Shown here in pieces: positions 28,076-36,716 of a stretch of DNA of 64,000 bases. This DNA is from Bacteroidota bacterium (GTDB taxonomy: Bacteria; Bacteroidota; Bacteroidia; Flavobacteriales; Flavobacteriaceae). Below the pieces are notes generated by a model. The model was not told the DNA's origin, made no database searches, and saw nothing but the letters and a program-made list of their open reading frames with translations. The stretch lies in the NCBI GenBank assembly GCA_023446155.1, contig JAEXIT010000020.1, positions 213,070 through 277,069 of the forward strand, given 5' to 3'. Position numbers and translations under genes: made by a program. Positions within the stretch are counted from its first letter, which is position 1; the number at the start of each line of letters is the position of its first letter.

Positions 28076-28425
28076 TATAATGGGATATAAATTAAGGTTA
28101 TACGTATCTATTTATGCTAAAGATAAAGTTTATTCTTACAACAAAAAGGACAAATGAAAATTCGCAGCCATTTATAACAATTTAGTCGCATAACAATGAA
28201 AATTCGTAATACAACATTTTTTTTCACGATAATTAACACCCAAAACAAATGGGTCGTTTTTTGTTATCTTCATTGCATTTACAAGTTGTCCATCGTAATA
28301 ATTATTTAAAAATTTACGTACAAATACTTAACGGTAAAGCAGTGTATTTGGTGTTTCATTTCTAAAAAAGTTATTTTTTTATTACTTACATTTAACGCCG
28401 AATTTATAACCTCCAAAATTCCGCT
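28076..28425. promoter_or_regulatory. upstream region with paired GAAAATTCG motifs
   Basis: No gene is seen in this 350-bp AT-rich region. GAAAATTCGCAG (28156-28167) and GAAAATTCGTAA (28198-28209) are direct repeats whose starts are 42 bp apart, four helical turns. The same motif recurs in a pair before the gene at 31487. LytTR regulators bind direct repeats on one face of DNA, so this may be the site of the response regulator encoded downstream. Confidence 0.45.
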
Positions 28426-30573
28426 ATGCTTAAAACTACTTGGCTGACCACCGTAATTGTATTTTTCTTTATTTCTTCGGTTTGTTATTCTCAGGATAAG
28501 ACTATTGACTCCATAAATCATATTCTCGCCAATCCAAAAACCAGCGATCTGGTACGCATGAACACTATTTATAGGGGAATGGAAAACTCTATTGGCTGGA
28601 GCAAACAACACATTGCTTATTACAACCAATTGCTTCCTGTTTTTTCCAAAGGGCTCAAAATGGACAATGCTAGTCCGAAGATGAAGAAAGAATATTTGTA
28701 TGCGGCCGGAGTGTTTTATTACAATATCGCCAAAAAAGAAACCTTTGATGGCGATACTAAAGCACCGGAACATTTCGATATGGCTATAAAATATTGGAAA
28801 GAATCTAAAGATTATAAACAAATGGCCTCAGCCATGATTGGCAAAGGCACCTATTATCGAAAACTGGCCAATTGGCCCAAAACATTTGAAAACTTTTTTG
28901 AAGCCCTTAAATATTATGAAAGCATCGAAAACGAATCGGGAATTTCACATGTAAATCAGGAAATTGGCTCAACCTGTATCGCGCAAGAAGACTGGGAAAA
29001 AGCTATTGTTTATTTAAAAAAAGCCCTGGTTTATTTTGACGTTCCAGAATCGGAATTATGGACCAGTGACCGACATGAAATTGCCGTGATCAACAACAAT
29101 ATAGGCGTTGCCTACACCCGTCTTAAAAAATTTCCGGAAGCGCATAAAAGCTATCTAAGAGCCTACGAAATCATAAAACCAAACAAAGACCCACAGTCAG
29201 AATCACTCATATTGGTACAGTTGGCCAATTCCAGTAGTGACATGGGAGATCGTGCTCAAGCACAAATCTATCTGGATCAGGCATTGGCTTTATGCAAAGA
29301 TGACCTTTCCCGACAGGGCGTATACGGGAATGCTGCCCGAGTTTATCACAAATCCAAAAATTATACAAAAGCAGCTGAATATGGCGAACAATCGTATGCT
29401 TTAGGATCGAAATTAAAAAATATTGGTGCCAGAACCGGTATGAGTAACCTATTGTATAAAATCTACAAAGAAAGCGGGCAATACGACAAGGCCCTTAAGA
29501 TGTATGAAGCCTGGATCGTACTAAAAGATTCGAGCAATACGGAAGCGTCAAAAAACCAACTGGCGCAACAACGGCTAAAATATGATTTCGAAAGAAAAGA
29601 ACTGCAGCAAAAAATCATGCAGCAACAGAAATTAACAGCTGTTAAATTGGAACAACAACAGAAATTATCGGCCATCAAGCTGGATAACGAAAAGAAATCG
29701 GCGCTGGAAACTTCCCGAAACAAACTGGTACAACAACAGCTAAAATATGATTTTGAGAAAAAAACCCTGAATCAAAAATTAGTTCAGGGCAAAAAAGTCG
29801 CCGCCATCAAACTCGAAGGCGAAAAGAAAACAGCCGTTAAAAATAACTGGCTCATCGGACTTTCAGGCGCGCTTTTACTATTCCTTTTAGGAGGCTATTT
29901 TTATTACCGGAATACCAAACAAAAACAGGCGATTACGATTCTCGAAAAAGACCAGATCAAACAGAAATTGTTGGTAACCCAGATGAATCCGCATTTTATT
30001 TTTAATTCGATCGATAACATTCAGGGACTCATTCAGGACAAACAAGACAAAGAAGCGGTCGATTATTTGAGTAAGTTTTCAAAACTAACACGTCAGATTC
30101 TGGAGAACTCCAACGAAAACTATATCTCGCTGGCGGAAGAGGTTGAAATGACGCAGAATTATTTGGCGATTCAGCAGCTTTTATACAACAATAAATTCAG
30201 CTATACCCTTTCTATCGAAGAGGCGATTGATGCCGACACCATCTTTTTACCGCCAATGTTAACACAGCCTTTTATCGAAAATGCGATCAAACACGGTTTA
30301 AGTAACAAGTCGGAAGACGGTATGATTGCCATTCATTTTTATCTGAAGGAAGCCAAACTATTCTTTGAAGTAACCGATAACGGAAAAGGCTTTGAAACCG
30401 ACAAAAAATTAACCAATCACAAATCGCTGGCAATGACCATTACCAAAGAGCGTTTGATCGGCTATACCAAAAATCAGGATTTCCTGGTGCAAACCGATAA
30501 TATTCTGGATCAGGATACCAATATTGTTGGTGCTAAAGTTTTCTTCGAAATCCCTTACATTTACGAAAATTAA
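28426..30573 (+). CDS. TPR-containing LytS-type sensor histidine kinase
   Basis: 715 aa. Signal peptide at 1-22, then about seven tetratricopeptide repeats to residue 380 (for example ASAMIGKGTYYRKLANWPKT, EIAVINNNIGVAYTRLKKF). Next is a coiled coil with an internal repeat, LKYDFERKELQQK matched some 50 residues later by LKYDFEKKTLNQK. One membrane segment follows (NWLIGLSGALLLFLLGGYF, about 472-490). The His_kinase domain has H523 in QMNPHFIFNS and the N box PFIENAIKHG, then DNGKGF. It would sense protein contacts or envelope state through the TPRs. The response-regulator gene starts 6 bp after its stop. Confidence 0.92.
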   Translation: MLKTTWLTTVIVFFFISSVCYSQDKTIDSINHILANPKTSDLVRMNTIYRGMENSIGWSKQHIAYYNQLLPVFSKGLKMDNASPKMKKEYLYAAGVFYYNIAKKETFDGDTKAPEHFDMAIKYWKESKDYKQMASAMIGKGTYYRKLANWPKTFENFFEALKYYESIENESGISHVNQEIGSTCIAQEDWEKAIVYLKKALVYFDVPESELWTSDRHEIAVINNNIGVAYTRLKKFPEAHKSYLRAYEIIKPNKDPQSESLILVQLANSSSDMGDRAQAQIYLDQALALCKDDLSRQGVYGNAARVYHKSKNYTKAAEYGEQSYALGSKLKNIGARTGMSNLLYKIYKESGQYDKALKMYEAWIVLKDSSNTEASKNQLAQQRLKYDFERKELQQKIMQQQKLTAVKLEQQQKLSAIKLDNEKKSALETSRNKLVQQQLKYDFEKKTLNQKLVQGKKVAAIKLEGEKKTAVKNNWLIGLSGALLLFLLGGYFYYRNTKQKQAITILEKDQIKQKLLVTQMNPHFIFNSIDNIQGLIQDKQDKEAVDYLSKFSKLTRQILENSNENYISLAEEVEMTQNYLAIQQLLYNNKFSYTLSIEEAIDADTIFLPPMLTQPFIENAIKHGLSNKSEDGMIAIHFYLKEAKLFFEVTDNGKGFETDKKLTNHKSLAMTITKERLIGYTKNQDFLVQTDNILDQDTNIVGAKVFFEIPYIYEN

Positions 30574-30579
30574 TCACCT

Positions 30580-31335
30580 ATGTTACGAGCTGTAGTCATT
30601 GACGATATTGAAACCATCCGAAAGAAAAATTGTGCTACCATAAAATCGAACTGTCCTAATATTTCCATTATTGGCCAGGCCGATTCGGTTGCTTCCGGAA
30701 TAACGTTGATCAAGCAATTGGCGCCGGATATTGTTTTCCTCGACGTAGAAATGCCCGACGGAACCGGATTTGACATGCTTCAAAAACTACAACCGATTCA
30801 TTTTAAAGTGATTTTCATTACGGGCTACGAAGATTTTGCAATCCGTGCTTTTCGTTTTTCGGCCATCGATTACCTGTTAAAACCTCTGGATCCGACCGAT
30901 TTGGTCGAAGCCGTTAAAAAGGCGGAAGAATCGATAAGCAAGGAAATTTTTGACATGAAACTCAACAATTTGTTTAGCAATCTGGAGCGCCCCAAAAACC
31001 TACAAAAGCTGGTTCTTAAAACAGCCGACCGGATTTATTCGGTCAACATTCAGGATATTGTACATTGTGAATCGGATAAAAACTACACCACTTTTAATTT
31101 TATCAATGCGCCCAAACTCATTGTTTCGACCAATCTGAAAGAATATGAAACGATGCTCGCACCGCACAATTTCTTTCGAACCCACCAATCGCATTTGATC
31201 AATATGGCCTATTTCGACCATTTCATTAAATCAGATGGCGGGAATACGGTGGTCATGAAAAACAAAACGGCCATTCCGCTTTCTGTTCGGAAAAAAGAAG
31301 AATTTCTGGTTTTACTGGAAAACCTTCATGTCTAA
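30580..31335 (+). CDS. LytTR-family response regulator
   Basis: 251 aa. Receiver at 3-118 with Asp8/Asp9, phosphoacceptor Asp55 in VFLDVEMP, and Lys in YLLKPLDP. LytTR domain at about 145-248 (LVLKTADRIYSVNIQDIVH, FFRTHQSHLINM). Cotranscribed with the TPR histidine kinase. Candidate binding motifs lie before the kinase gene and in the gap after this gene. Confidence 0.93.
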   Translation: MLRAVVIDDIETIRKKNCATIKSNCPNISIIGQADSVASGITLIKQLAPDIVFLDVEMPDGTGFDMLQKLQPIHFKVIFITGYEDFAIRAFRFSAIDYLLKPLDPTDLVEAVKKAEESISKEIFDMKLNNLFSNLERPKNLQKLVLKTADRIYSVNIQDIVHCESDKNYTTFNFINAPKLIVSTNLKEYETMLAPHNFFRTHQSHLINMAYFDHFIKSDGGNTVVMKNKTAIPLSVRKKEEFLVLLENLHV

Positions 31336-31346
31336 ATGGCGCTAAA

Positions 31347-31376
31347 ACGAATTTTCGTCCAATTGCTACGAATTTC
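31347..31376. promoter_or_regulatory. paired ACGAATTTTC motifs, candidate LytTR site
   Basis: ACGAATTTTC (31347-31356) and ACGAATTTC (31368-31376) are direct repeats 21 bp apart, two helical turns. They are the reverse complement of the GAAAATTCGT motif before the kinase operon. The gap lies upstream of the exported-protein gene at 31487. Confidence 0.45.
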
Positions 31377-31486
31377 TTTTAAAAACAAACAGATATTCAT
31401 TGATCAAAATTCTCATTTTTCTTTGATTTAATATTGCATCGTAATTCCGAATAAAGGTTTTGCGTTCAACCAAAAATCAGAAAAAA

Positions 31487-32629
31487 ATGAAACAGAAATT
31501 AGTAATCCTTGGACTATTGTTGGGTTCGATTACCAGCTCCAATGCACAGCTTTTGGGTAAAATTCAGAAAACGGCCAATCAGGCGAACAATGCCGCCGAA
31601 ACGGTAAAAACAGTCGAAGAAGCCGTTAATACCGGTGAAAAAGTTTCCAAAAAAGCAAAAAAAGGTGGTGCTTCCAGCGGAACATCTTCTTTAAAACTGG
31701 ACTGGAATATGTACAAACAAACTCCGGCCGTTACATTTAATTCCTTATTATACGGAACATCAATAGGAACAGGCGGTTTAACCCGATTTTCCGGATATAC
31801 GGCTACTTTTGTTCCAAACAAAACCGCTAGTGGTGCTGAGGTAAATACCATCCATGACCAGGCCGAATTTCTAAAAATTAAAGTGTATAAAGGGGATCAA
31901 TACATCACCTACTTCGAATACGACGGACGTCAACAATTTGACGATGGCAAAAAAATAAAGTACAACACACCTGACAGCCGATACAAACGCGATGGCGAAT
32001 GGGTTGGCGGAACGGAGATTGATGTCAAAAAATGGGGTACCGGTGACTACCGACTTGATTTTGTTGCTGGTGACAAAATGTTCTACTCGTTTAACTTCGA
32101 AATTCAAAAACTGACGAACTCCGACCCTTACGCTACGATGAACGAAATGTACGTAACCCGTGGTCCGTGGAATAATTATGCCTATATGAATTATGATGAG
32201 TCGGGTAATCTGGTTTTTGGCTATTATCTGAATCACGAAGAATTCAAACCCGATCCTGCCAATGGTAGAAAAACCAATAAAAGTGTAAAATGGAGTGTGA
32301 AAGTGTTAAAAGACAACAAACCATTTGCACAACAATATGGCACTGGTGCTCCAAACGTAGCTCAGGTAGAACAAGCCAAATGGAACGAATACCGATGTGC
32401 GTTAAAACTGGTAGACAAGCCGGGAGAATTCAAATTTGCAAACCTTACCGACGGTGCTTATAAAGTGGAACTAACCATTGAAGGAGAAGCAAAACCAAGA
32501 AAGTATAGTTTTTCTGTAAAAGATAAAAGAATCGTACAATCTGCCGAACAAGACAGAGCTCAAAATACTGATCCAACACGTTTGATCGAAGGTTGGAACG
32601 ACTACTTCTGGATGAAACTGGAAAAATAA
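31487..32629 (+). CDS. exported protein of unknown function
   Basis: 380 aa from the ATG at 31487, giving a signal peptide MKQKLVILGLLLGSITSSNAQ; the frame is open 27 nt upstream. Residues 22-65 are helical and Ala/Lys-rich (ANNAAETVKTVEEAVNTGEKV). The remainder is beta-rich with many aromatic residues and pairs such as FLKIKVYKGDQYITYFEYDG and FKFANLTDGAYKVELTIEGE. No family recognised. No sorting domain at the C-terminus. Likely periplasmic or outer-membrane associated, possibly controlled by the upstream two-component system. Confidence 0.7.
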   Translation: MKQKLVILGLLLGSITSSNAQLLGKIQKTANQANNAAETVKTVEEAVNTGEKVSKKAKKGGASSGTSSLKLDWNMYKQTPAVTFNSLLYGTSIGTGGLTRFSGYTATFVPNKTASGAEVNTIHDQAEFLKIKVYKGDQYITYFEYDGRQQFDDGKKIKYNTPDSRYKRDGEWVGGTEIDVKKWGTGDYRLDFVAGDKMFYSFNFEIQKLTNSDPYATMNEMYVTRGPWNNYAYMNYDESGNLVFGYYLNHEEFKPDPANGRKTNKSVKWSVKVLKDNKPFAQQYGTGAPNVAQVEQAKWNEYRCALKLVDKPGEFKFANLTDGAYKVELTIEGEAKPRKYSFSVKDKRIVQSAEQDRAQNTDPTRLIEGWNDYFWMKLEK

Positions 32630-32640
32630 AAACAATACCC

Positions 32641-32706
32641 GTTACCATTATTTTCTCACGATGTTCCAATGAATGGTGAAAAAATAATGGTAACCTTTTT
32701 TAAAAA
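32641..32706 (+). terminator. long terminator hairpin
   Basis: GTTACCATTATTTT and AAAATAATGGTAAC, extended by TCAC/GGTGA pairing, form a long stem followed by CTTTTTT. Its position argues against the in-frame ATG at 32669 as the start of the next gene. Confidence 0.8.
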
Positions 32707-32749
32707 CCGATTATCCTTCAACTTAAATTCAATTCCTAAAAAAAGCGCA

Positions 32750-33916
32750 ATGAAAACAAAATTACTTTTTATGGCCATCGCAGGTTTGTTTAGCACCATC
32801 ACCTCAGCAGCCGATTTATATGTTCGGGAAAACGGAGCCAATGGTGCCTATGCAACCGTGAGTGCTGCCATTACGGCCGCAACAAACGGCGACCGGATCA
32901 TTATCAAACCCAAAAATGCCAATGCCGCTTATGTTGAAAATATAACGATCAACAAGTCGCTGACTTTTGTATCGGAAACCAATTATCAAAAATACAAATT
33001 GCAGGGAACGGTGGTTATAACGCCGCTTGCAGGAAGAGTGGTTACCATTCACAATGCCATTGCAAACAGTGTAACAATTTCCGGTGCTACAACCGGCGGC
33101 CGAACCACTTTAAACGTGTTCTATTCCATTCTGAATTTCTTCGATGCCGGTCAGATCAATGCGACGGCAAATCTTTCCGGATGTACGGTAGAAAGCGAAA
33201 CGATTATATCACATGGAAGATGTACCGGTAATATTCTGGGGTCGCTGTTTGTAACCCATACGGACGATACCAGTTTGGCTACGGATGACGTTGAAATCAT
33301 CGCTAATCTTGTGAATTACGGAATTACCAATTACCAAAGAAACTATACGTTTAAAATTTTAAACAACTTCCTTCCACAAAGTTCCATCAGTATTTGGGGT
33401 GTGAAAAACGGAAGTACCAATGAAATCACCAATAATGTTGCCGATACACGAACCAGCGGCGGAGGTCAATATGGGGAATGTATTACAATCAACCTGTCTA
33501 CTGGAAATACCGGAAACATTTCGGTTTACAATAATGTATTGGCACTTGGTGGTGATTTTCTGATCTACAATTACAACACCAACGCAACGGTGTCGGCTTA
33601 TTATAACATGTCGCAATCTTCTTTTGTTTTAAATAATGTTGCCAATCAGGGGTCGAATACCCCGGGGAATTTTTCCATCAACGCCAACAATCAAAGTGTT
33701 AGCGGTGCCAATGTAAACGCTGGTTCACCGGCCGTAGAATACACCGATTTGGATTTGACCCGAAATGATGCCGGTAACGGAGGGGGTTCCAACAGCTGGA
33801 GCAATTATTGGCCAGCCGACAGCGGTAACAGAGCGCAAATAAATTATTTAAACGTTCCAAGACGAATCACAACAGGTACACCATTAAATGTGTCCGGTTC
33901 TGGTTTTTCTAAATAA
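32750..33916 (+). CDS. exported right-handed beta-helix-like protein
   Basis: 388 aa from the ATG at 32750, which follows the terminator and gives a signal peptide (MKTKLLFMAIAGLFSTITSA). The text after it, DLYVRENGANGAYATVSAAI then ATNGDRIIIKP, is the typical opening of pectate-lyase-like beta-helix proteins. Successive short strands with Asn and Ser follow (GCTVESETIISHGRCTGNI, NEITNNVADTR, GNISVYNNVLALGG). No catalytic residues can be named. No C-terminal sorting domain is seen. It lies 18 bp before a T9SS cargo gene and is likely cotranscribed with it. Confidence 0.7.
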   Translation: MKTKLLFMAIAGLFSTITSAADLYVRENGANGAYATVSAAITAATNGDRIIIKPKNANAAYVENITINKSLTFVSETNYQKYKLQGTVVITPLAGRVVTIHNAIANSVTISGATTGGRTTLNVFYSILNFFDAGQINATANLSGCTVESETIISHGRCTGNILGSLFVTHTDDTSLATDDVEIIANLVNYGITNYQRNYTFKILNNFLPQSSISIWGVKNGSTNEITNNVADTRTSGGGQYGECITINLSTGNTGNISVYNNVLALGGDFLIYNYNTNATVSAYYNMSQSSFVLNNVANQGSNTPGNFSINANNQSVSGANVNAGSPAVEYTDLDLTRNDAGNGGGSNSWSNYWPADSGNRAQINYLNVPRRITTGTPLNVSGSGFSK

Positions 33917-33934
33917 TGTATCGATAAAAAAGAG

Positions 33935-34705
33935 ATGAAAAAACGACTTTATATATTAGTAGCCTTCTTTGTAGCAAACCTTACGCAAGGGCAAGTATCC
34001 ATATCCCAAGCCGAATATTTTTGGGATACCGATCCGGGACCAGGCAATGGTATTGCAATTGCTGCCACCGATGGTAATTTCAACAGTGCTTTCGAAAAAA
34101 TTGCCGCTTCAGGTATCAACCTGCCAAGTGTTGGTTTGCATAAATTCAATATCCGTTTTAAAGACAACCAGAATCTATGGGGATCCACTTTTACAAGTGT
34201 GGTCAATGTCGAGGCTTCCGTAACGGAAGGACTTGTTGAGATTATACAAGGGGAGTACTTTTGGGGTACCGATCCTGGTTATGGCAACGGAACACCAATC
34301 GTGCCCACCGATGGAAATTTCAACAGTGCCTACGAAAAATTCCTTTCCAATGGTATTCCGGTTCCAAGTACTGTAGGGCTTTATGTTTTTAACATTCGCC
34401 TAAAAGACAATCAGGGACTTTGGGGATCCACTTTTAAAAATGTCGTTAATGTGGAAAACGTTTTAAGCCTTAACGATCCGGCTACGGCTTCCAATTTTAA
34501 CTTCTATCCGAATCCGGCTACCTCAACGGTACATTTCGATAAAGAAATAAAACAAGTAGATATATTTGACCTAAATGGGCGATTTGTTGGAACCTCCAGC
34601 CAAAGCAATTTGCTAAACATTGCTGATCTCGCTGCTGGAACTTACATTTTAAAAATAACAACTCCTGATGGTATTTCCTTTACCAAAAAAATGATTAAGC
34701 GATAA
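33935..34705 (+). CDS. secreted protein with two internal repeats and T9SS type A sorting domain
   Basis: 256 aa. Signal peptide MKKRLYILVAFFVANLTQGQ. Two repeats of about 70 residues follow: one opens with AEYFWDTDPGPGNG and one with GEYFWGTDPGYGNG, each ending LWGSTF..VVNVE. The C-terminal 75 residues form a type A sorting domain: NFYPNPATSTVHF, VDIFDLNGRFVG, LAAGTYILKI, KKMIKR. It should cross the outer membrane by the T9SS and be cleaved by PorU, whose gene is in this window. Binding partner or activity unknown. Confidence 0.88.
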   Translation: MKKRLYILVAFFVANLTQGQVSISQAEYFWDTDPGPGNGIAIAATDGNFNSAFEKIAASGINLPSVGLHKFNIRFKDNQNLWGSTFTSVVNVEASVTEGLVEIIQGEYFWGTDPGYGNGTPIVPTDGNFNSAYEKFLSNGIPVPSTVGLYVFNIRLKDNQGLWGSTFKNVVNVENVLSLNDPATASNFNFYPNPATSTVHFDKEIKQVDIFDLNGRFVGTSSQSNLLNIADLAAGTYILKITTPDGISFTKKMIKR

Positions 34706-34728
34706 CAATTCGAAACATTACGTCAAAT

Positions 34729-34765
34729 AAAAGCCTGTAAAGTAGTACTTACAGGCTTTTTCTTT
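34729..34765. terminator. bidirectional terminator
   Basis: AAAGCCTGTAA and TTACAGGCTTT form an 11-bp stem between the sorting-domain gene and the last gene of the minus-strand eight-gene operon; T-rich on both sides. Confidence 0.85.
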
Positions 34766-34784
34766 ATATCAGTCTCCGATAATA

Positions 34785-35174
34785 TTACACGTCTTCCCAA
34801 CGATTCCTATACAGTTCCCAAACGCCTTCGCAATACAGCTGATAACGTCCCGGCTGCGTTTCGCCAAACGAAAAAATAAACAGCATATGCAGCCAGGTCA
34901 CATAATACAAAGACTGTCTGTTTTGAGAACGGTAAAGCGGGCCTTCTTCTTCCGAAAGCTTAAAAAAGGGGGCAATATCTATAAATCCGGCCTCCGAAAT
35001 AATTTGTTCGTACGCTTCGTTTTCGATTGCAATTTTTCTTTTGAGTCTGTCGAATGGATTTCGCAGGATTTCCGTCACCGTAAAACTTTTTCCAAAAAAA
35101 TGGTGACTTTCGTTGTAAAGCGCTTCCCCTTCAGTTCCGTCGTAAAGCAATTCGCGGGTTTTAAGTTGTTTCAT
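34785..35174 (-). CDS. unknown protein, last gene of eight-gene operon
   Basis: 129 aa, no recognised family. Predicted mixed alpha/beta, cytosolic, with two Trp-rich C-terminal stretches (YVTWLHMLFIFSFGE, CEGVWELYRNRWEDV). Starts 3 bp after the stop of the repeat protein upstream, so it is translated from the same message. The tight spacing suggests its product works with that protein. Confidence 0.65.
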   Translation of the reverse strand: MKQLKTRELLYDGTEGEALYNESHHFFGKSFTVTEILRNPFDRLKRKIAIENEAYEQIISEAGFIDIAPFFKLSEEEGPLYRSQNRQSLYYVTWLHMLFIFSFGETQPGRYQLYCEGVWELYRNRWEDV

Positions 35175-35177
35175 ATC

Positions 35178-36698
35178 TTAGAATTTATCAAGGCGGATGC
35201 GTTCGTCCACCGGTTTTGTTTCGGTACCCGAAAGTACCGATTGGCAATAATTAAAAGGTTCTTCTCCGTATTCGGAAAGCGAAACAATATATTCCACGGT
35301 TGTGTCAAAAGTGTCGGTTATAACAGGTGCGTTCGAAATCCCGCAATCTTTCAATTTTTCGGCAACCGACGGACGTATAACGGCTTTGGCAATTGCAGTG
35401 AGCAATACATCGTTGATGACGGCTTCTATATCCTCAAAATCGTCCGAGCTCGCCTGGATTTCGAAAAACAATTGAAACAACCTTTTCGAAAATGCCTTAA
35501 ATTTCTCCGACTTGCTATTTCGGTATTCCAATAAACTATAGTGTTCCCAATCGGCTGGACTATATTTTTCTTCGTCTGTCGTAGTTCGGAAAGAAACCGC
35601 CGCGTAGCGTTCGTGTGGTAGGATATCGTATGAAATACCATCCACAGCTCCGGCAATTTCCGCAATCTCGTCTTGGTGTTCTTCAAAAAGTTCGAGCAAG
35701 GCTGCTTCGAGATCGTCCGTAACTTTTGCAAGTGCTTCCGGTAGAAATTTTGCATCCTGTTCCATTGTAGCGGGTTCGGTAAACGTATCCGTATCCCATT
35801 GGTAACGCCCTGCAAACGGATTATCGATCACAAACGTTTTGGTAAAAGACTTATCCTGCGTATTTTGAGTTTCCAGATAACAGGTTACATCAATATGAAA
35901 CTCCCGTTCGTATACCCGTTCACTTTCGGGCATTTCCCGAATAATGTCGAGCAGGTTTTTCGTCCCGGTTTCATACGATCGAATCGGAACGGAACAGGCA
36001 AAACGCATCGGTTTGTCCACGGCAATAGGAAGTGTAATTTTGTCGTTCAGATCGAATGCATCGTTGCGTTCCATAAGGTTAACCTCGAACTGCACCGCCG
36101 GATCGTAAATCGATATTGCGAACGCAACGTTGTCGACCGTTCTGGGTTTGTCCAGATCGAGTGCGATTTCAAGAGCAAAGGTTTCGGTTGTATAGCCTTC
36201 CGGATTTCTGCGATCGAAATTGTTTTTAAGGGTGATGTCGATTTCTTTGCGCGAAGCAAAATCTTCCGTTTGTACGAGATCTTCAAACCGGTCGATCTTC
36301 CGCAAATTTGGCGCATAGATTGCCTTTAAATCGTTGTTTCCGTAACACTCGATTTCCACCGCGCTATCAAGTCGCAATTCGGTTAATTGATTGATATAAC
36401 ATTTTACAACGGTGGCTTTCGGCGCATAGAGTTCCGTGATTTTGTTTTCACCACAATGCACACTTTCGGCATTTTCGAGATGCAAGGCTGTCAGTTTATT
36501 TTTGTTACATCCAACCGAAATTGCATGGGGAGCAATAAGCGTTTGAAGTTCGTTGTTCCGACAAAAAACCTGGAGCGCGTTCGTCTCAAGTGATTTTACT
36601 TTAAGCGCACTCGATATCTGAAGCATGCCCTCTTCGGTTACGGGAATTTCAAATTCCATTCCGAATGGGGAGACGGCTTTGGCGTAATAATTTTCCAT
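35178..36698 (-). CDS. leucine-rich-repeat-like protein with unknown C-terminal domain
   Basis: 506 aa, cytosolic. Residues 30-135 contain about five repeats of roughly 20 residues with the pattern A..V.C..N.LT.L.L (VGCNKNKLTALHLENAESV, CGENKITELYAPKATVV, CYINQLTELRLDSAVEI). The middle (150-290) is beta-rich. The C-terminal 180 residues are helical and acidic (TDDLEAALLELFEEHQDEI, EDIEAVINDVLLTAIAKAV) and may be a separate domain. Repeat scaffolds of this type bind proteins. It sits 18 bp after the ankyrin gene in the operon. Confidence 0.62.
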   Translation of the reverse strand: MENYYAKAVSPFGMEFEIPVTEEGMLQISSALKVKSLETNALQVFCRNNELQTLIAPHAISVGCNKNKLTALHLENAESVHCGENKITELYAPKATVVKCYINQLTELRLDSAVEIECYGNNDLKAIYAPNLRKIDRFEDLVQTEDFASRKEIDITLKNNFDRRNPEGYTTETFALEIALDLDKPRTVDNVAFAISIYDPAVQFEVNLMERNDAFDLNDKITLPIAVDKPMRFACSVPIRSYETGTKNLLDIIREMPESERVYEREFHIDVTCYLETQNTQDKSFTKTFVIDNPFAGRYQWDTDTFTEPATMEQDAKFLPEALAKVTDDLEAALLELFEEHQDEIAEIAGAVDGISYDILPHERYAAVSFRTTTDEEKYSPADWEHYSLLEYRNSKSEKFKAFSKRLFQLFFEIQASSDDFEDIEAVINDVLLTAIAKAVIRPSVAEKLKDCGISNAPVITDTFDTTVEYIVSLSEYGEEPFNYCQSVLSGTETKPVDERIRLDKF

Positions 36699-36716
36699 TT
36701 GAATCGGTTTCTTGTA

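Noticed and set aside
28306..28821. 171-aa minus-strand open frame
   Set aside because: It is antisense to the start of the TPR histidine kinase and its promoter region; the kinase frame has clear domains.
32669..32749. Earlier ATG for the beta-helix protein
   Set aside because: It lies inside the terminator hairpin of the previous gene and gives no signal peptide; ATG at 32750 does.
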